From Engraulis encrasicolus (Eukaryota > Chordata > Actinopteri > Clupeiformes > Engraulidae), in the NCBI RefSeq assembly GCF_034702125.1, contig NC_085867.1, positions 41,821,483 to 41,885,482 on the forward strand: DNA of 64,000 bases, in the 5' to 3' direction. This document shows, in pieces, positions 1-17,490 of the stretch (the stretch's first letter is position 1; every line of letters starts with the position of its first letter). Position numbers and translations under genes: made by a program. The notes beneath the pieces were generated by a model that saw only the letters and a program-made list of their open reading frames with translations, had not been told where the DNA came from and did no database searches.

Positions 1-412
1 CCCAATTCAAAACGGATGAGACACTCAACATGAAAAAAAAACATTTTTTTTTTTTTTTAAATCTGTGAGGGCAGATTACGTCATAAGCAACACAGGGCTT
101 GTCAAGTTCAAGCATAAACACATCCGAAATGTGACTGTGATGATGTAAAGGCATCGTCAGACTTTAAAAACATTCGAGCCGGCGTCCCAAATAGTTATCC
201 AGCGTGCACGTAGTGAGGAAATCAGAAATGGCAATAACAATGCTGCGGAGCCGCGAGTGGGAGGATTCTAGAAGGCCCAAACAATGGAGAACGCTGGGCT
301 ACTGTACACAGAATTATACAACTGTTCCATTCCTGGAGCCAAATATGAAATATGAGAGACGGACCAAGAGGAACACAGAAAAACAACAGCAGAGAGAGAG
401 AGAAAGAGAGAG

Positions 413-420
413 AGCGAGTC

Positions 421-486
<66 letters not shown>
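413..486 (+). repeat. (ACAG)n microsatellite with purine-rich flanks
   Basis: About 17 uninterrupted tetranucleotide units, set in a 350-720 stretch of degenerate GAGA/ACAG sequence. Confidence 0.95.
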
Positions 487-487
<1 letters not shown>

Positions 488-799
488 GGATAAGAGACGA
501 CAATAGATCATAAGAGACATGAAAGAAAGACAATGACAGCGACAGACATGTAGAGAGGCAGAGACAGAAAATACAGAGTCCGAGATAGACAGACACAAAG
601 AAAGGATGAAAGACAGAGAGAGGGTGACCAACAGACAGACAGACAGAAAGAAAGAGAAAGAACGAGACAGACACAGAGAGCCAGACACAGAGAGACAGAC
701 AGACATGGGGTATGTTTAAGAGACAGCATAGCTTCATTTAAACATGTGGCTCACTGCCACTGGTTTTGAAACTTTACAACACAACATTCAAACCGTATT

Positions 800-1047
800 T
801 CTCTCTCTCTGTCTCTCTCCATCTGTGTGTGTATGTGTGTGTGTGTGTCTTACTTTCTTTCTCTGCGCGTCTATCTCTGTCTCCCTCTCTCTCTGTCTCT
901 GTCTCTCTCCGACACACGCACACACACGCACACGCATACACACGCACACACACACACACGCACACGCGCGCGCGCGCGCGCACACACATGCGCACGCACG
1001 CACGCACGCACACGCACGCACACGCACACGCACACACACACACGCTG
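800..1047 (+). repeat. Compound CT/GT then CA/CG microsatellite
   Basis: CT and GT runs pass into CACACG and GCGCGC units (969-980), a mixed purine-pyrimidine alternation able to adopt Z-DNA. Confidence 0.9.
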
Positions 1048-1900
1048 CCTTGGACCTTTAAAGCATTATGGCCCACAGAGAGGTGGTGGTGGTGGCCATT
1101 ATCGTGCCACCAATTCTGGCTTTATGTTGCTGGCATGATGGAGAGGGAACACGGCAAGGACATCCCTGCTCACAGTGGCTGGCCCCAGCACACTCCTCTC
1201 TTCTCCTCTCTCTTCTCCTCTCTCCTCTCCTCTCCAGCACACTCCTCTTAGACGGTGGGCTAGATTTCGTAGCTCCTTTAGAACATGAGTTTCGTTCTCA
1301 CTTTCGAGTGGCAACTTGATTTTTCTAATATGACCTCCTGACAATATGCAAAGCAATATTCTGGCTGTTGCCACGCTGAAAAGTTGCACGTTGATCTTAA
1401 AAAATAACGAAAATAAAAAAGACTGGGGGTGACGTCACATAATGCACAGTCAATGGGAAGTCTCCGCCCCTCAAAGTTGAAAAGGGAATATTTATCCGCA
1501 TATCGGGCTTTTTTCATAGGCAGATAATTCACCTAATCATTGAAACAACGTAGGCATTTCATTCCTGACCATTTTCCTGTTACTGGAAAAAATAACACAG
1601 CTTGCATTTCTTTACTGACACGTAGTTTTTTGGCGAATTGATCTACCCCTGTCACCTCATTGCTCTATTGCTTTGAGGGAACAGACCTGTCATCTTTTTG
1701 ACATTTATCTCTCGTTGCCCAATAATGGTCAGACAGTCGAACACTAACAGCGAAAAAGAGCACTCCTGAAAGTTTGAGAAAAATATTATTTTTTTGCATG
1801 TACACAACAAGTGAGCCCACTTACCCCCCAACTTGTCACTTTTTGCCATGAAATCTGACGGTTCCGGGTAGCATGCACGCGCTAGCTGTATTCTGCCTCG

Positions 1901-2995
1901 TTACCTTCGCCAGAAGGTTATGTTTTGCCCGCCGTGTATTTATTTATTTGTGAATATGTCTGTCTGTTTGTTTGTTTGTTTGTTTGTACTTCGTCTAACT
2001 CAGTCAAAACTGAGCCGATTTTTATGAAATTTTGTGGGATGATTGGTCATGACCCAAGGAAGAATCGATTAGTTTTTGGGAGTGATTGGGTCAAAGGTCA
2101 AAGGTCAAGGTCAAAATGTTTGTTTGTACTTCGTATAACTCAGACAGAACTGAGCCGATTTTTATGAAATTTAGTGGGATGATTGGTCATGACCCAAGGA
2201 ACAATTGATTAGTTTTTGGGAGTGATTGGGTCAAAGGTCAAGGTCAAGGTCACGAAAAGGTCAAAAACGTAAATTGAGCCGATTTTTTATGAAATTTAGT
2301 GGGATGATTGGTCATGACCCAAGGAACAATCGATTACTTTTTGGGAGTGATTGGGTCAAAGGTCAAAGGTCAAGGTCACGAAAAGGTCAAAAACGTAAAT
2401 TGAGCCGATTTTTATGAAATTTAGTGGGATGATTGGTCATGACCCAAGGAACAATCTATTACTTTTTGGGAGTGATTGGGTCAAAGGTCAAAGGTCCAGG
2501 TCAAGGTCACGAAAAGGTCAAAAACGTAAATTGAGCCGATTTTTATTAAACTTAGTGGGATGATTGGTCATGACCCAAGGAACAATCGATTACTTTTTGG
2601 GAGTGATTGGGTCAAAGGTCAAGGTCAAGGTCACGAAAAGGTCAAAACGTAAATTGAGCCGATTTTTATGACATTTAGTGGGATGATTGGTCATGACCCA
2701 AGGAACAACCGATTACTTTTTGGGAGTGATTGGGTCAAAGGTCAAATTCAAGGTCACGAAAAGGTCAAAAACGTTTTTCTTTGCCAAGCACTATGTGCCA
2801 GAAGAACGTGTACATGCTGAATTGAATAAGAGGTCAAGACTGGGCCAAAAATGTAATATTACGATATTCCGGTCCGATTTAAATGAAACTAACACCAAAA
2901 TTTGGAGAATGTTATGCCCCACACTTTGAAGATGGCCAGAAAAAAATATGTGGCGTAGGCGAAGGTTTGCGCTCTACCGAGTGCCCATTCTAGTT
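1901..2995 (+). mobile_element. Nested dispersed element with an internal minisatellite
   Basis: The ends ACCTTCGCCAGAAGG and GCTCTACCGAGTGCCCATTC resemble the second copy at 20508-21031 (CTCCGCCAAGGAG ... GAGTGCTTCTAGTT), a repeat type widespread in fish genomes. The middle has been expanded into tandem units. It lies inside the 1254-3185 transposon. Confidence 0.65.
2012..2780 (+). repeat. Minisatellite of ~125-bp units (about 6 copies)
   Basis: Unit starts (GAGCCGATTTTTATGA) fall at 2012, 2152, 2276, 2402, 2533 and 2656. Each unit contains GGGATGATTGGTCATGACCC and a variable number of GGTCAA steps, which explains the 123-140 nt periods. Confidence 0.95.
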
Positions 2996-3186
2996 GACTT
3001 TGCATTGACGTGACGTCACTCGGTCGGCTAGTTTTTCTTGTCATTTTTATAAATCAATGTGCAAGTTTTGAGGATGGCAACAGCCAAAATATTGTTTAAT
3101 GGGTTGTCAGGGGGTTATATAAGCAAAAATAAAGTTGCCACTCGTTAACACCAACGAACTGACAAGATATGAGACTGGGCCCACCA

Positions 3187-4480
3187 CCTATCTCTTCTCC
3201 TCTCTCTTCTCCTCTCATCTCCAGCACACTCCTCTCTTCTCCTCTCTCTTCTCCTCTCATCTCCAGCACACTCCTCTCTTCTCTTCTCTCCTCTCATCTC
3301 CAGCACACTCCTCTCTTCTCCTCTCTCTTCTCCTCTCTCTTCTCCTCTCCAGCACACTCCTCTCTTCTCCTCTCTCCTCTCCTCTCCAGTACACTCCTCT
3401 CTTCTCCTCTCTCCTCTCCTCTCCAGTACACTCCTCTCTTCTCCTCTCTCCTCCCAGCACACTCCTCTCTTCTCCTCTCCTCTCCTCTCCAGTACACTCC
3501 TCTCTTCTCCTCTCTCCTCTCCAGCACACTCTTCTCTTCTCTTCTCTTCTCTTCTCTTCTCTCCTCTCCTCTCCTCTCCTCTCCAGCACACTCCTCTCCT
3601 CTCCTCTCCTCTCCTCTCCAGCACACTCCTCTCCTCTCCTCTCCTATCCTCTACAGCACACTCCTCTCCTCTCCTCTCCTCTCTCCAGCACACTCCTCTC
3701 CTCTCCTCTCCTCTCCTCTCCAGCACACTCCTCTCTTCTCCTCTCCTCTCCTCTCCTCTCCTCTCCAGCACACTCCTCTCTTCTCCTCTCTCCTCTCCTC
3801 TCCTCTCCTCTCCTCTCCTCTCCTCTCCAGCACACTCCTCTCCAGCACACTCCTCTCCTCTCCTCTCCTCTCCTCTCCTCTCCAGCACACTCCACTCCTC
3901 TCCTCTCCTCTCCTCTCCAGCACACTCCTCTCCTCTCCTCTCCTCTCCAGCACACTCCTCTCTTTTCCTCTCCTCTCCTCTCCAGCACACTCCTCTCTTT
4001 TCCTCTCCTCTCCTCTCCAGCACACTCCTCTCTTCTCGTCTCCTCTCCTCTCTCCTCTCCTCTCTTCTCCTCTCCTCTCCTCTCCTCTCCTCTCCAGCAC
4101 ACTCCTCTCCTCTCCTCTCCTCTCCAGCACACTCCTCTCCTCTCCTCTCCTCTCCTCTCCAGCACACTCCGCTCCTCTCCTCTCCTCTCCAACACACTCC
4201 CCTCCTCTCCTCTCCAGCACACTCCGCTCCTCTCCTCTCCTCTCCAACACACTCCCCTCCTCTCCAACACTCTCCTCATTGCTCCTCTCCTCTCCTCTCC
4301 AACAATCTGCTCTCCAACACGCTCTGCTCTGCTCCTCTCCAACATTCTCCTCTCCTCTCCAACACACTCTGCTCCTCTCCTCTCCAACACTCTCCGCTCC
4401 TCTCTAATGTTCGCCTCTCTCCTCTCTCAACTCCACTCTCCACCTCTCCAACACTCTCCTCTCCTCGCATCGTGCCACAC
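3187..4480 (+). repeat. CT-rich minisatellite with CCAGCACACTCCTCT units
   Basis: Arrays of CTCCT/CTCTT punctuated by CCAGCACACTC every 35-70 nt. The left part favours TCTTCTCC, the middle TCCTC only, and the right end degenerates to CCAACACACTC. It reads as open frames on both strands, but these are pure repeat translation. The seed sequence occurs at 1187-1250. Confidence 0.95.
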
Positions 4481-4555
4481 TGCACCAACACTCAACCATT
4501 TGTATTCATGAGAGTGAGAGAAGTAATCTGACCACACACACACACACACACTAAC

Positions 4556-4813
<258 letters not shown>

Positions 4814-5191
4814 ACACAGGCACACAGCAAGACACACACCCTCACATTCACACATACATTGACACACACACACACACATTCAGATACACACACTGTCTCT
4901 GAAACATTCCGATGCATACACACACTCAGGCGCGCGCACACACAGACACACGCACATACGCACACGCACACAGGTTCTGGGGTCTCTTCTTCCGTATTTC
5001 ATCACTGTGCCCTGCGTGAACCTCGGTAATGAGATGATTAAATCTGTGCAGACATCAAACCCATCTCTCTGTAATCTCCCCCACATCAAATAACCACAAC
5101 AACCATCAGCTCTTCTCTTCGCCAGGGGAAATGTGTCCTTGGCTGCAGTGTATTACCAAACCAATAAATGGGAACAAAAAAGGGCTCGATT

Positions 5192-5300
<109 letters not shown>

Positions 5301-6215
5301 ACTGAGTCGGAGAGAGGAGAGTACAATCACAAACATGGTCCGGCACAAATGCCTAGAGAGACACAACAGATAGGCACCAAACAATGTGCAGTCAAAACAG
5401 AGACAAGCACGCACGCATGCACGCACACACACACACGCACACCCACCCACCCACACACGTTATTGACATAAAGGTTGAAATGACCTACATTATTATGTTC
5501 CAGTCAATTCTCCCCAGAGAGCTTGGGGATGCTCAGTGTGACACTCACCAGGCTGTCCTTTATTATATCCCAAGTTGAAATCTCTCCATCATTTTTCTCC
5601 TCTTTCTTATTCCCATTCTCTCACACTCTTTCTTTCAGTTTCTCTACCATTTTCTCATTTATATGTTTTCCCCATCTATATTTCTCTCAACCTGACACAT
5701 CATTTCACCTTGATATCAGAGTTGGAAATCGTTTCCTCTCCTCTATCTCCATCTCGATCTCTCTCTCTCCCCCCAAAGGAGCATTTACACTTCCTTTCTA
5801 CACCCATATTTCTTTGATCCCTTTCATATCTCACCCCTGCAAAGGCGGTTCAAGGAGAAAGCTATTATTGCATCGACACATCGCGCTCGGCGCCTGCCAT
5901 TAAGGCCACAGGCTTGATGAGAATGGAATAAGTGAGTTAAAGACGGAAGATGAACAATTCCCTCGCCAATATTTAATAGATCTTCACTTGCCCATCAATT
6001 CTTCTGACATCGAACAGTCCCTCTCACATGTGAGTACTGGTATTACGGGCATACTTTACGAGTATGCAGTATAGGACATGTGCGTTTTGTGTGTTGTGCA
6101 GTGAAAACACACATTGTGCTGTCAACATAAGCGTTTGTAACTACACTTGAAGCAAGTCATTTTTGTTGTCCTTGAATGTATGTTTCAAATATCGTTTCAG
6201 TGGTCAGGAACATTT

Positions 6216-6373
<158 letters not shown>

Positions 6374-6540
6374 CTTTTCTAAAGTTCCTAGTGTGTCTTG
6401 GCTGACAGAGAGATAAGTCTGTAACCCATCCGTCTTCAATACTTCACTTCAAATCTGCCACAAGATACAAATTAAATTGAATTTCATGGTATCATTATCA
6501 ATGCATGACAGGGGTGAGGTGAAGTAAATGGGGAAAAATG

Positions 6541-6542
6541 AA

Positions 6543-6609
<67 letters not shown>

Positions 6610-6642
6610 GAGAGAGAAAGGGAGAGAGAAAGGGAGAGACAG
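6541..6642 (+). repeat. (AG)n microsatellite
   Basis: GAGAGA run followed by GAAAGGGAGA units. Confidence 0.9.
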
Positions 6643-6864
6643 AGAGAAGACAGGAGGCAGTGATGAATGAGTCGAGCAGCACTGACATGACAATCTTATT
6701 CACACAACCCGTGTGTGTGTGTGTGCGTGTGTGTGCGTGTGGGTGCGTGTGTAGGGCACCACCAGACACACTGGAAACCAGAGCCCTCACCAGCACAGCG
6801 TGTTGCAATCAACTCCAGATGAAAAGTGACTCACACCAACAATCGCCTTTGTTCTCACACCCTT

Positions 6865-7161
6865 ACGCTAGGGACACATACGCGCAAATTTGGCCAAGCG
6901 AAGCGAACTTTGCCATTCATTCCTATGAGGGAAGTGAAGACAAGCAAAGAGGAGCGAAGCGAAGCGAAAATATTTGACCAAGTTTTATATTATGCAAATG
7001 AGGAGCAAATTTCGACTGCGGTGGCCAATCAAATCAATACAAGAAATGTTCCATTCTACCTGATCCACTGCTACGACCCGATGACCGTTGAGCTGTCAGA
7101 ACGGAACACTAAATTTCGCCTCTCTCTGCATCGCTCGTTTCGCTTGCATATGTCCCTGGCG
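6865..7161. mobile_element. MITE, inverted-repeat ends
   Basis: Left end ACGCTAGGGACACATACGC and right end (read on the minus strand) ACGCCAGGGACATATGC, with AAGCGAA steps behind both. About 297 bp. Target duplication unclear. Confidence 0.6.
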
Positions 7162-7359
7162 TTGTACACTCAAAACGATACAAACACACTAAAATATCTT
7201 AGCTTTATTTCTTTCAGGATCAATAAAGTCATCTCTGTTCTTTACTGCTTTTCATCAAAGACCTTCAGAACTACCACTGGGACTGAAAACTGATGCAGGA
7301 TAACCTACAGATGAGAGGGATGTGCATTTGCTCCTTCCTGATAGCAAGGTAAGCATTAA

Positions 7360-7586
7360 AGGGACACTGTGCAGGAAATGGTTAAAAAAGGTACTGCAAC
7401 TATGCTGCTCATTGAAACTGGGCTGCCTATTGCCAAATTTGATCTTTACATGAAAGTTTACTTAGTAATAAACAAATATTTTCTAGTATGGTTCAAGTAC
7501 AGTCATTTTTGCAGCTAAAAATGGCTATTTTTGAATTCTGCATGAATTCTGGAAATAAACAACTAAAAATCTCACACAGTGTCCCT
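7360..7586. mobile_element. TTAA-flanked MITE (piggyBac-type), copy 1
   Basis: Exact TTAA on both sides (7356-7359, 7587-7590) and tips AGGGACACTGTG/CACAGTGTCCCT. 227 bp. A longer relative in the opposite orientation is at 22085-22407. The TTAA target and tip pattern are typical of piggyBac-class elements. Confidence 0.8.
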
Positions 7587-8079
7587 TTAAGCAAGGCAAC
7601 ATTTTAAATGAATCATCTTCACGAGTCCGATGATACTAAAGCCTATATAATAATAACTATTTAAAAATAACACATATAAAAAGTTAATACATAAATAATC
7701 AATAGTAAGTAGACCAAGTCTCTCCCGGCCGCTCGCGTGAGCTGTACATGTGTACAATGTGACTATAATGGCTACCCTTATCCTTCTAAACAAGAGAAAA
7801 CACCAACCGATCACACAACTACCAACTACCATACTTCTTATCAAGGCGCCCAAATTATCTTTAATACTAATAGAATTTCATATTTATTTTGCTCATTTTT
7901 AATATTTAACGTGCAAGTATTCATTAAAATCAATAGAAATATGACGCTAATTTACATAACTTGCTTCATTATGCTTTCAACAGATGTGTGACCACACCGT
8001 AGCATGGCTACCACCTGTGTCTACCAGGATACATCATAATATCGATATTTCTTGAGCTCAGTCCTATAAGCACAGACAA

Positions 8080-8132
8080 ACACACAAAACACGCACACAC
8101 GCACACACACACGCACACACACACACACACAC
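8080..8132 (+). repeat. (CA)n-rich microsatellite
   Basis: CA units with CGCA interruptions. Confidence 0.85.
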
Positions 8133-8440
8133 AACTAGACCCCCCCCACAGAAAGCACAGGCTCTGGGCTCCCAAGTCAAAGGCAAAGATAGTTGTGATA
8201 GATAGCCGCGGCCCAGCGGAGAGCCATCCGTGTTAATCAGATCATGGAACTTCCCTTTCCACGAGCAGCATGTGGCCACGAGGGCCGGGGCCTTGTACCG
8301 CACATCAAAGGGGCTTTGCGTGAAGCTTGTGTACGTGTGCTGTGAACACAAAAGCCCACCTTCCCACCAACACCGCAACCATCAACCACCCCCACACCCC
8401 TTCCACACACTCTCTAGCAATACAAACAGGTTCCGACTAC

Positions 8441-8487
8441 ATCCATCCGTCCATCCATCCATCCATCCATCCCTCCATCCCTCCATC
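8441..8487 (+). repeat. (ATCC)n microsatellite
   Basis: About eleven CATC/CCTC tetranucleotides. Confidence 0.85.
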
Positions 8488-8990
8488 GGAGGTGGTGGAG
8501 GGCGAGAACACAGAGGCGCTGCTTATGGGAAGACCGGTCCCGGAGAGACAAGAATGTCTTTGAAATCTACACCCGTTGCAAAAACTTGACGATCCCGGCC
8601 CGGGTCTAACCCCAAAGGGTCTGGCGCCAATGAACTTGCCCATTACAGCCCTGCCCAATAAGCCCTCACACACACACACGCACACACAGCCAGCCGAGCC
8701 CCTTCCACACCCCTCCCCTGGTCAGCCAGCCAGCCAGCCAGGCAGTCGACAGCCAGAGACATCAAGATACGAGGGGGCCGAAGTGGGGAATGGCCTTTTC
8801 CTCTGCGCTGCTGCCCTGTCTGGATCTCTGGGGCACAGTCAGGCAGGCAGGGAAGGAGGCAGGCAGGGAGTCAGTCAGTCGGTCTCTCCCCCTGGGTCCC
8901 CGACTCCCCCCCACCGGTCAACCACCACGCCAACTCACCACCACCACCCACCACCATGACTCCACTCACGCAAGCAAGATGACCACAACA

Positions 8991-8992
<2 letters not shown>

Positions 8993-9040
<48 letters not shown>
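8993..9040 (+). repeat. (CT)n microsatellite sharing its flank with 4619-4812
   Basis: The preceding GATGACCACAACAGCGCTCT is the same as at 4602-4621. Confidence 0.9.
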
Positions 9041-9046
<6 letters not shown>

Positions 9047-9109
9047 TCTTTCCCATTTCCTCACTGTTTCTGTTTGCTCGTTATGTGGGCTGTAAGATGT
9101 CCCCATTCA

Positions 9110-9215
<106 letters not shown>

Positions 9216-9639
9216 TGAGAGGAGGGGAAACTGCTTTAGAGAGTGAGAAAGACAGAGAAGAAGTGGAGCAATAGGGTCAGTCGGATAGACAGACACACAA
9301 AACACAGACAGGACAGAGGAAGGGAGGGAGGGGAAAAAAGAGCTCTTTGTTTGGGCGCCTACTTGAAAAGGGAGCACCGTGTAGATATGCTAAATTAGCA
9401 TCAGAGGAAAGTTAATTGGCTCAAAAGGGTAAGGGGCCGATAGCGATCATCACAGAGGCATGCGAGGGAAGGGAAGGGAAGGGAAGAGCCACTAGTGATG
9501 TTTGGCCTCTGGCGTGCCACCGCATGCATGCATCATAAGACCTTTGAACTCTCTATATTATTCTACAGAAGGCAGAGAACTTGACTCCAGGACTCCCGGT
9601 CTCCCTCCCTCTGATGTCAATGATTCCCAAACAACATTA

Positions 9640-10140
9640 GACCACGGGAAGCAGGAATTGGAAGGTTGCGGGTTTGAATCCCAAATTATTCATGGTTGAA
9701 GCGCCCTTGAGACCTGACCATACGTTGCTCTAGCGCAGTGATTCTCAAACTTTTTCAGACCGAGGACCACTTTGTCCCCTCAAAAATGTTCAGGGACCAC
9801 CTGTCAACTGAATTGAGAGTTGACGGGTGGTATTTCGACACTTAATATTGATGCAGATCACTTACTTTTTATTCCCATTTACAACCCTGTCTTATTTTGG
9901 TGAAAATATGACTAGAGGCATGTTTGGCTTTGTAATTATGTTACAAATATAGCCTTCTGCTAGCTTGTCTTGGAAAAGCAGAAATCCCTTTGCGGACCAC
10001 CTGAGCTCTGTCGCGGACCACCAGTGGTCCCCGGACCACACTTTGAGAATCACTGCTCTAGCGATTATATTTGTATACAATTCCCTCTACTTAAGTCACT
10101 GTGGATAAGAGCACGAGCAAAGTGGAATGTAATGCAATGA
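9640..10140 (+). mobile_element. tRNA-derived SINE fragment, split by a hAT MITE
   Basis: A B-box-like GGTTTGAATCC (9671-9681) lies in the 5' part. The tail AAGTCACTGTGGATAAGAGC (10094 on), typical of fish SINE/L2-type tails, follows after the MITE at 9736-10055. Confidence 0.6.
9736..10055. mobile_element. hAT-type MITE with exact 8-bp target duplication
   Basis: Tips CAGTGATTCTCAAAC and its inverted partner, flanked by CTCTAGCG at 9728-9735 and 10056-10063. 320 bp. Confidence 0.88.
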
Positions 10141-10392
10141 ACATCTCCCTATACTTTGTGCAGCGACGATTAAGAAATTCTTCCTTGAATTAATGGGATC
10201 ATTTTGATTTCTGAATCTGATCCCTAGATGTTCAGAAATCTCTCTGTCTTGCAACAGAGGCATCTCCAAACATCTCACTATACTTTGGACAGAGACAATT
10301 AAGACTTTTACTAAGCAATTTACAGGCTAACAAATTAGACCATCAGATGAAAAGTACAGTTTCGCACTGCATCATGACCGAAGCTGTGAAAC

Positions 10393-10550
10393 CAGGGGTG
10401 GAGCTATAGGGGGGCAAGAGGGGCATTTGCCCCTGTGCCCAGTGCCCTCCTGTAAGGGTGTTGGGGGCCACATTGTGGCTATGGCAGGCAGTATGGGGGG
10501 CCCTATCAGTGTTTTGCCCTTGGGCCCTGTGTGCAATTGTTCCGCCACTG
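10393..10550. mobile_element. Short hAT-type MITE
   Basis: Tips CAGGGGTGGAGC/GTTCCGCCACTG, 158 bp, flanked by TGTGAAAC at 10385-10392 and 10551-10558. Confidence 0.82.
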
Positions 10551-10577
10551 TGTGAAACCAATGATTGGTGATGAACT

Positions 10578-10835
10578 GGTCATGAGTAAGTGGTTAGGGC
10601 GTCAGTCTTGTAGCTCAAAGGTTGTCGGTTCGACTCCCCACACACCAGGTTGGTGGGGGGAGAAATTAATAAAAGCTCTCCCCTATCCTCCTCCATGACT
10701 AAGGTGCCCTGAGTATCGTACCGCCCCGCCGCACTGCTCCCTCCTTTTGGGGCTGCCTCCTTGCACGGGTCAGGCATAAATGAAATTTTGTTGTGTGCAG
10801 TGACCACTGTGTGCTGTGGAGTGCTGTGTCACAAT
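10578..10835 (+). mobile_element. tRNA-derived SINE
   Basis: tRNA-like head with an A-box-like AGTGGTTAGGGC and a perfect B box GGTTCGACTCC (10627-10637), then an unrelated body. The second copy at about 20190-20495 is inverted. Confidence 0.75.
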
Positions 10836-11130
10836 GACGATGCGAGTTTCGGAAGGGGCTTTCACTTCGAACAGCCTCAACAAAGACTGAGATTCCACCA
10901 GAATAAAAACAGATACACCTACATACTGATGGAGCATTGAGATTGTGTGTCCTTTTTGATTATCTCCTATCGGTACTAGACCAATTCGCCAGGCAAACAT
11001 AGTTTCTGCCACTAGGCGGCAGTTTGTGCCACTTCATCTAGTTTACCAGGATACATTTAAAGGGAGTATTTGGATTACAGGTTCTCATAACTGTAAACCA
11101 CTGTAAACCCAAAACCACTGGGATACTCAC

Positions 11131-17160
<6,030 letters not shown>

Positions 17161-17263
17161 CTGGGAAGGGAACAGAAGTATCCATGTTTACAAGGGTGAC
17201 GCTAATTAATATTAGGAACAAGTAGAAGAAGTAGATATATAGAAGATATATAGATATATAGAA

Positions 17264-17490
17264 GGGTCAAAGCGACCAAAAAGGAATTGTCATTCAGTGT
17301 AACGGATACCTTCTGCTGACTGTAACTTTAAGAAACAAGACACTTTTTATTTATTTTTTTTCCAGTGAATTCATGAAAGCCTCAGCTGTCATCCATTCAC
17401 TTGAAACAATTTAAAAATCATGTTTTTTTACAGTCAGCAGAAGGTATCCGTTACACTGAATGACAGTTCCTTTTTGGACGTCTTTGACCC
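17264..17490. mobile_element. Foldback MITE with ~60-bp arms
   Basis: GGGTCAAAG..CCAAAAAGGA and TGTAACGGATACCTTCTGCT occur on the left arm and inverted on the right arm. 227 bp with an AT-rich loop. Confidence 0.75.

Larger units (their letters stand above)
1254..3185. mobile_element. Non-autonomous DNA transposon with ~190-bp inverted repeats
   Basis: The left end (1254-1445) and right end (about 2996-3185) are imperfect inverted repeats sharing GGTGGGC at the tip, CGAGTGGCAACTT, CTGGCTGTTGCCA and GTGACGTCAC further in. It is embedded between two parts of a CT-rich minisatellite (1187-1250 and 3187 onward), implying insertion into that repeat. The centre holds a second nested element. Superfamily not assigned; no transposase seen. 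Confidence 0.7.

Noticed and set aside
2012..2780. Regularly spaced direct repeats resembling a CRISPR array
   Set aside because: Units are about 125 bp and nearly identical throughout, without unique spacers; a vertebrate minisatellite inside a transposon.
3135..4511. Very long open frames on both strands (up to about 458 codons)
   Set aside because: They are translations of the CT-rich minisatellite (Ser/Leu/Pro or Glu/Arg repeats), with no start context, splice logic or homology.
8064..8378. Minus-strand 104-codon frame as a missing DYM exon
   Set aside because: No similarity to the next dymeclin block and no suitable splice sites in phase 2.
10578..10650. tRNA gene
   Set aside because: B box is good, but the cloverleaf does not close and the body continues as a SINE.
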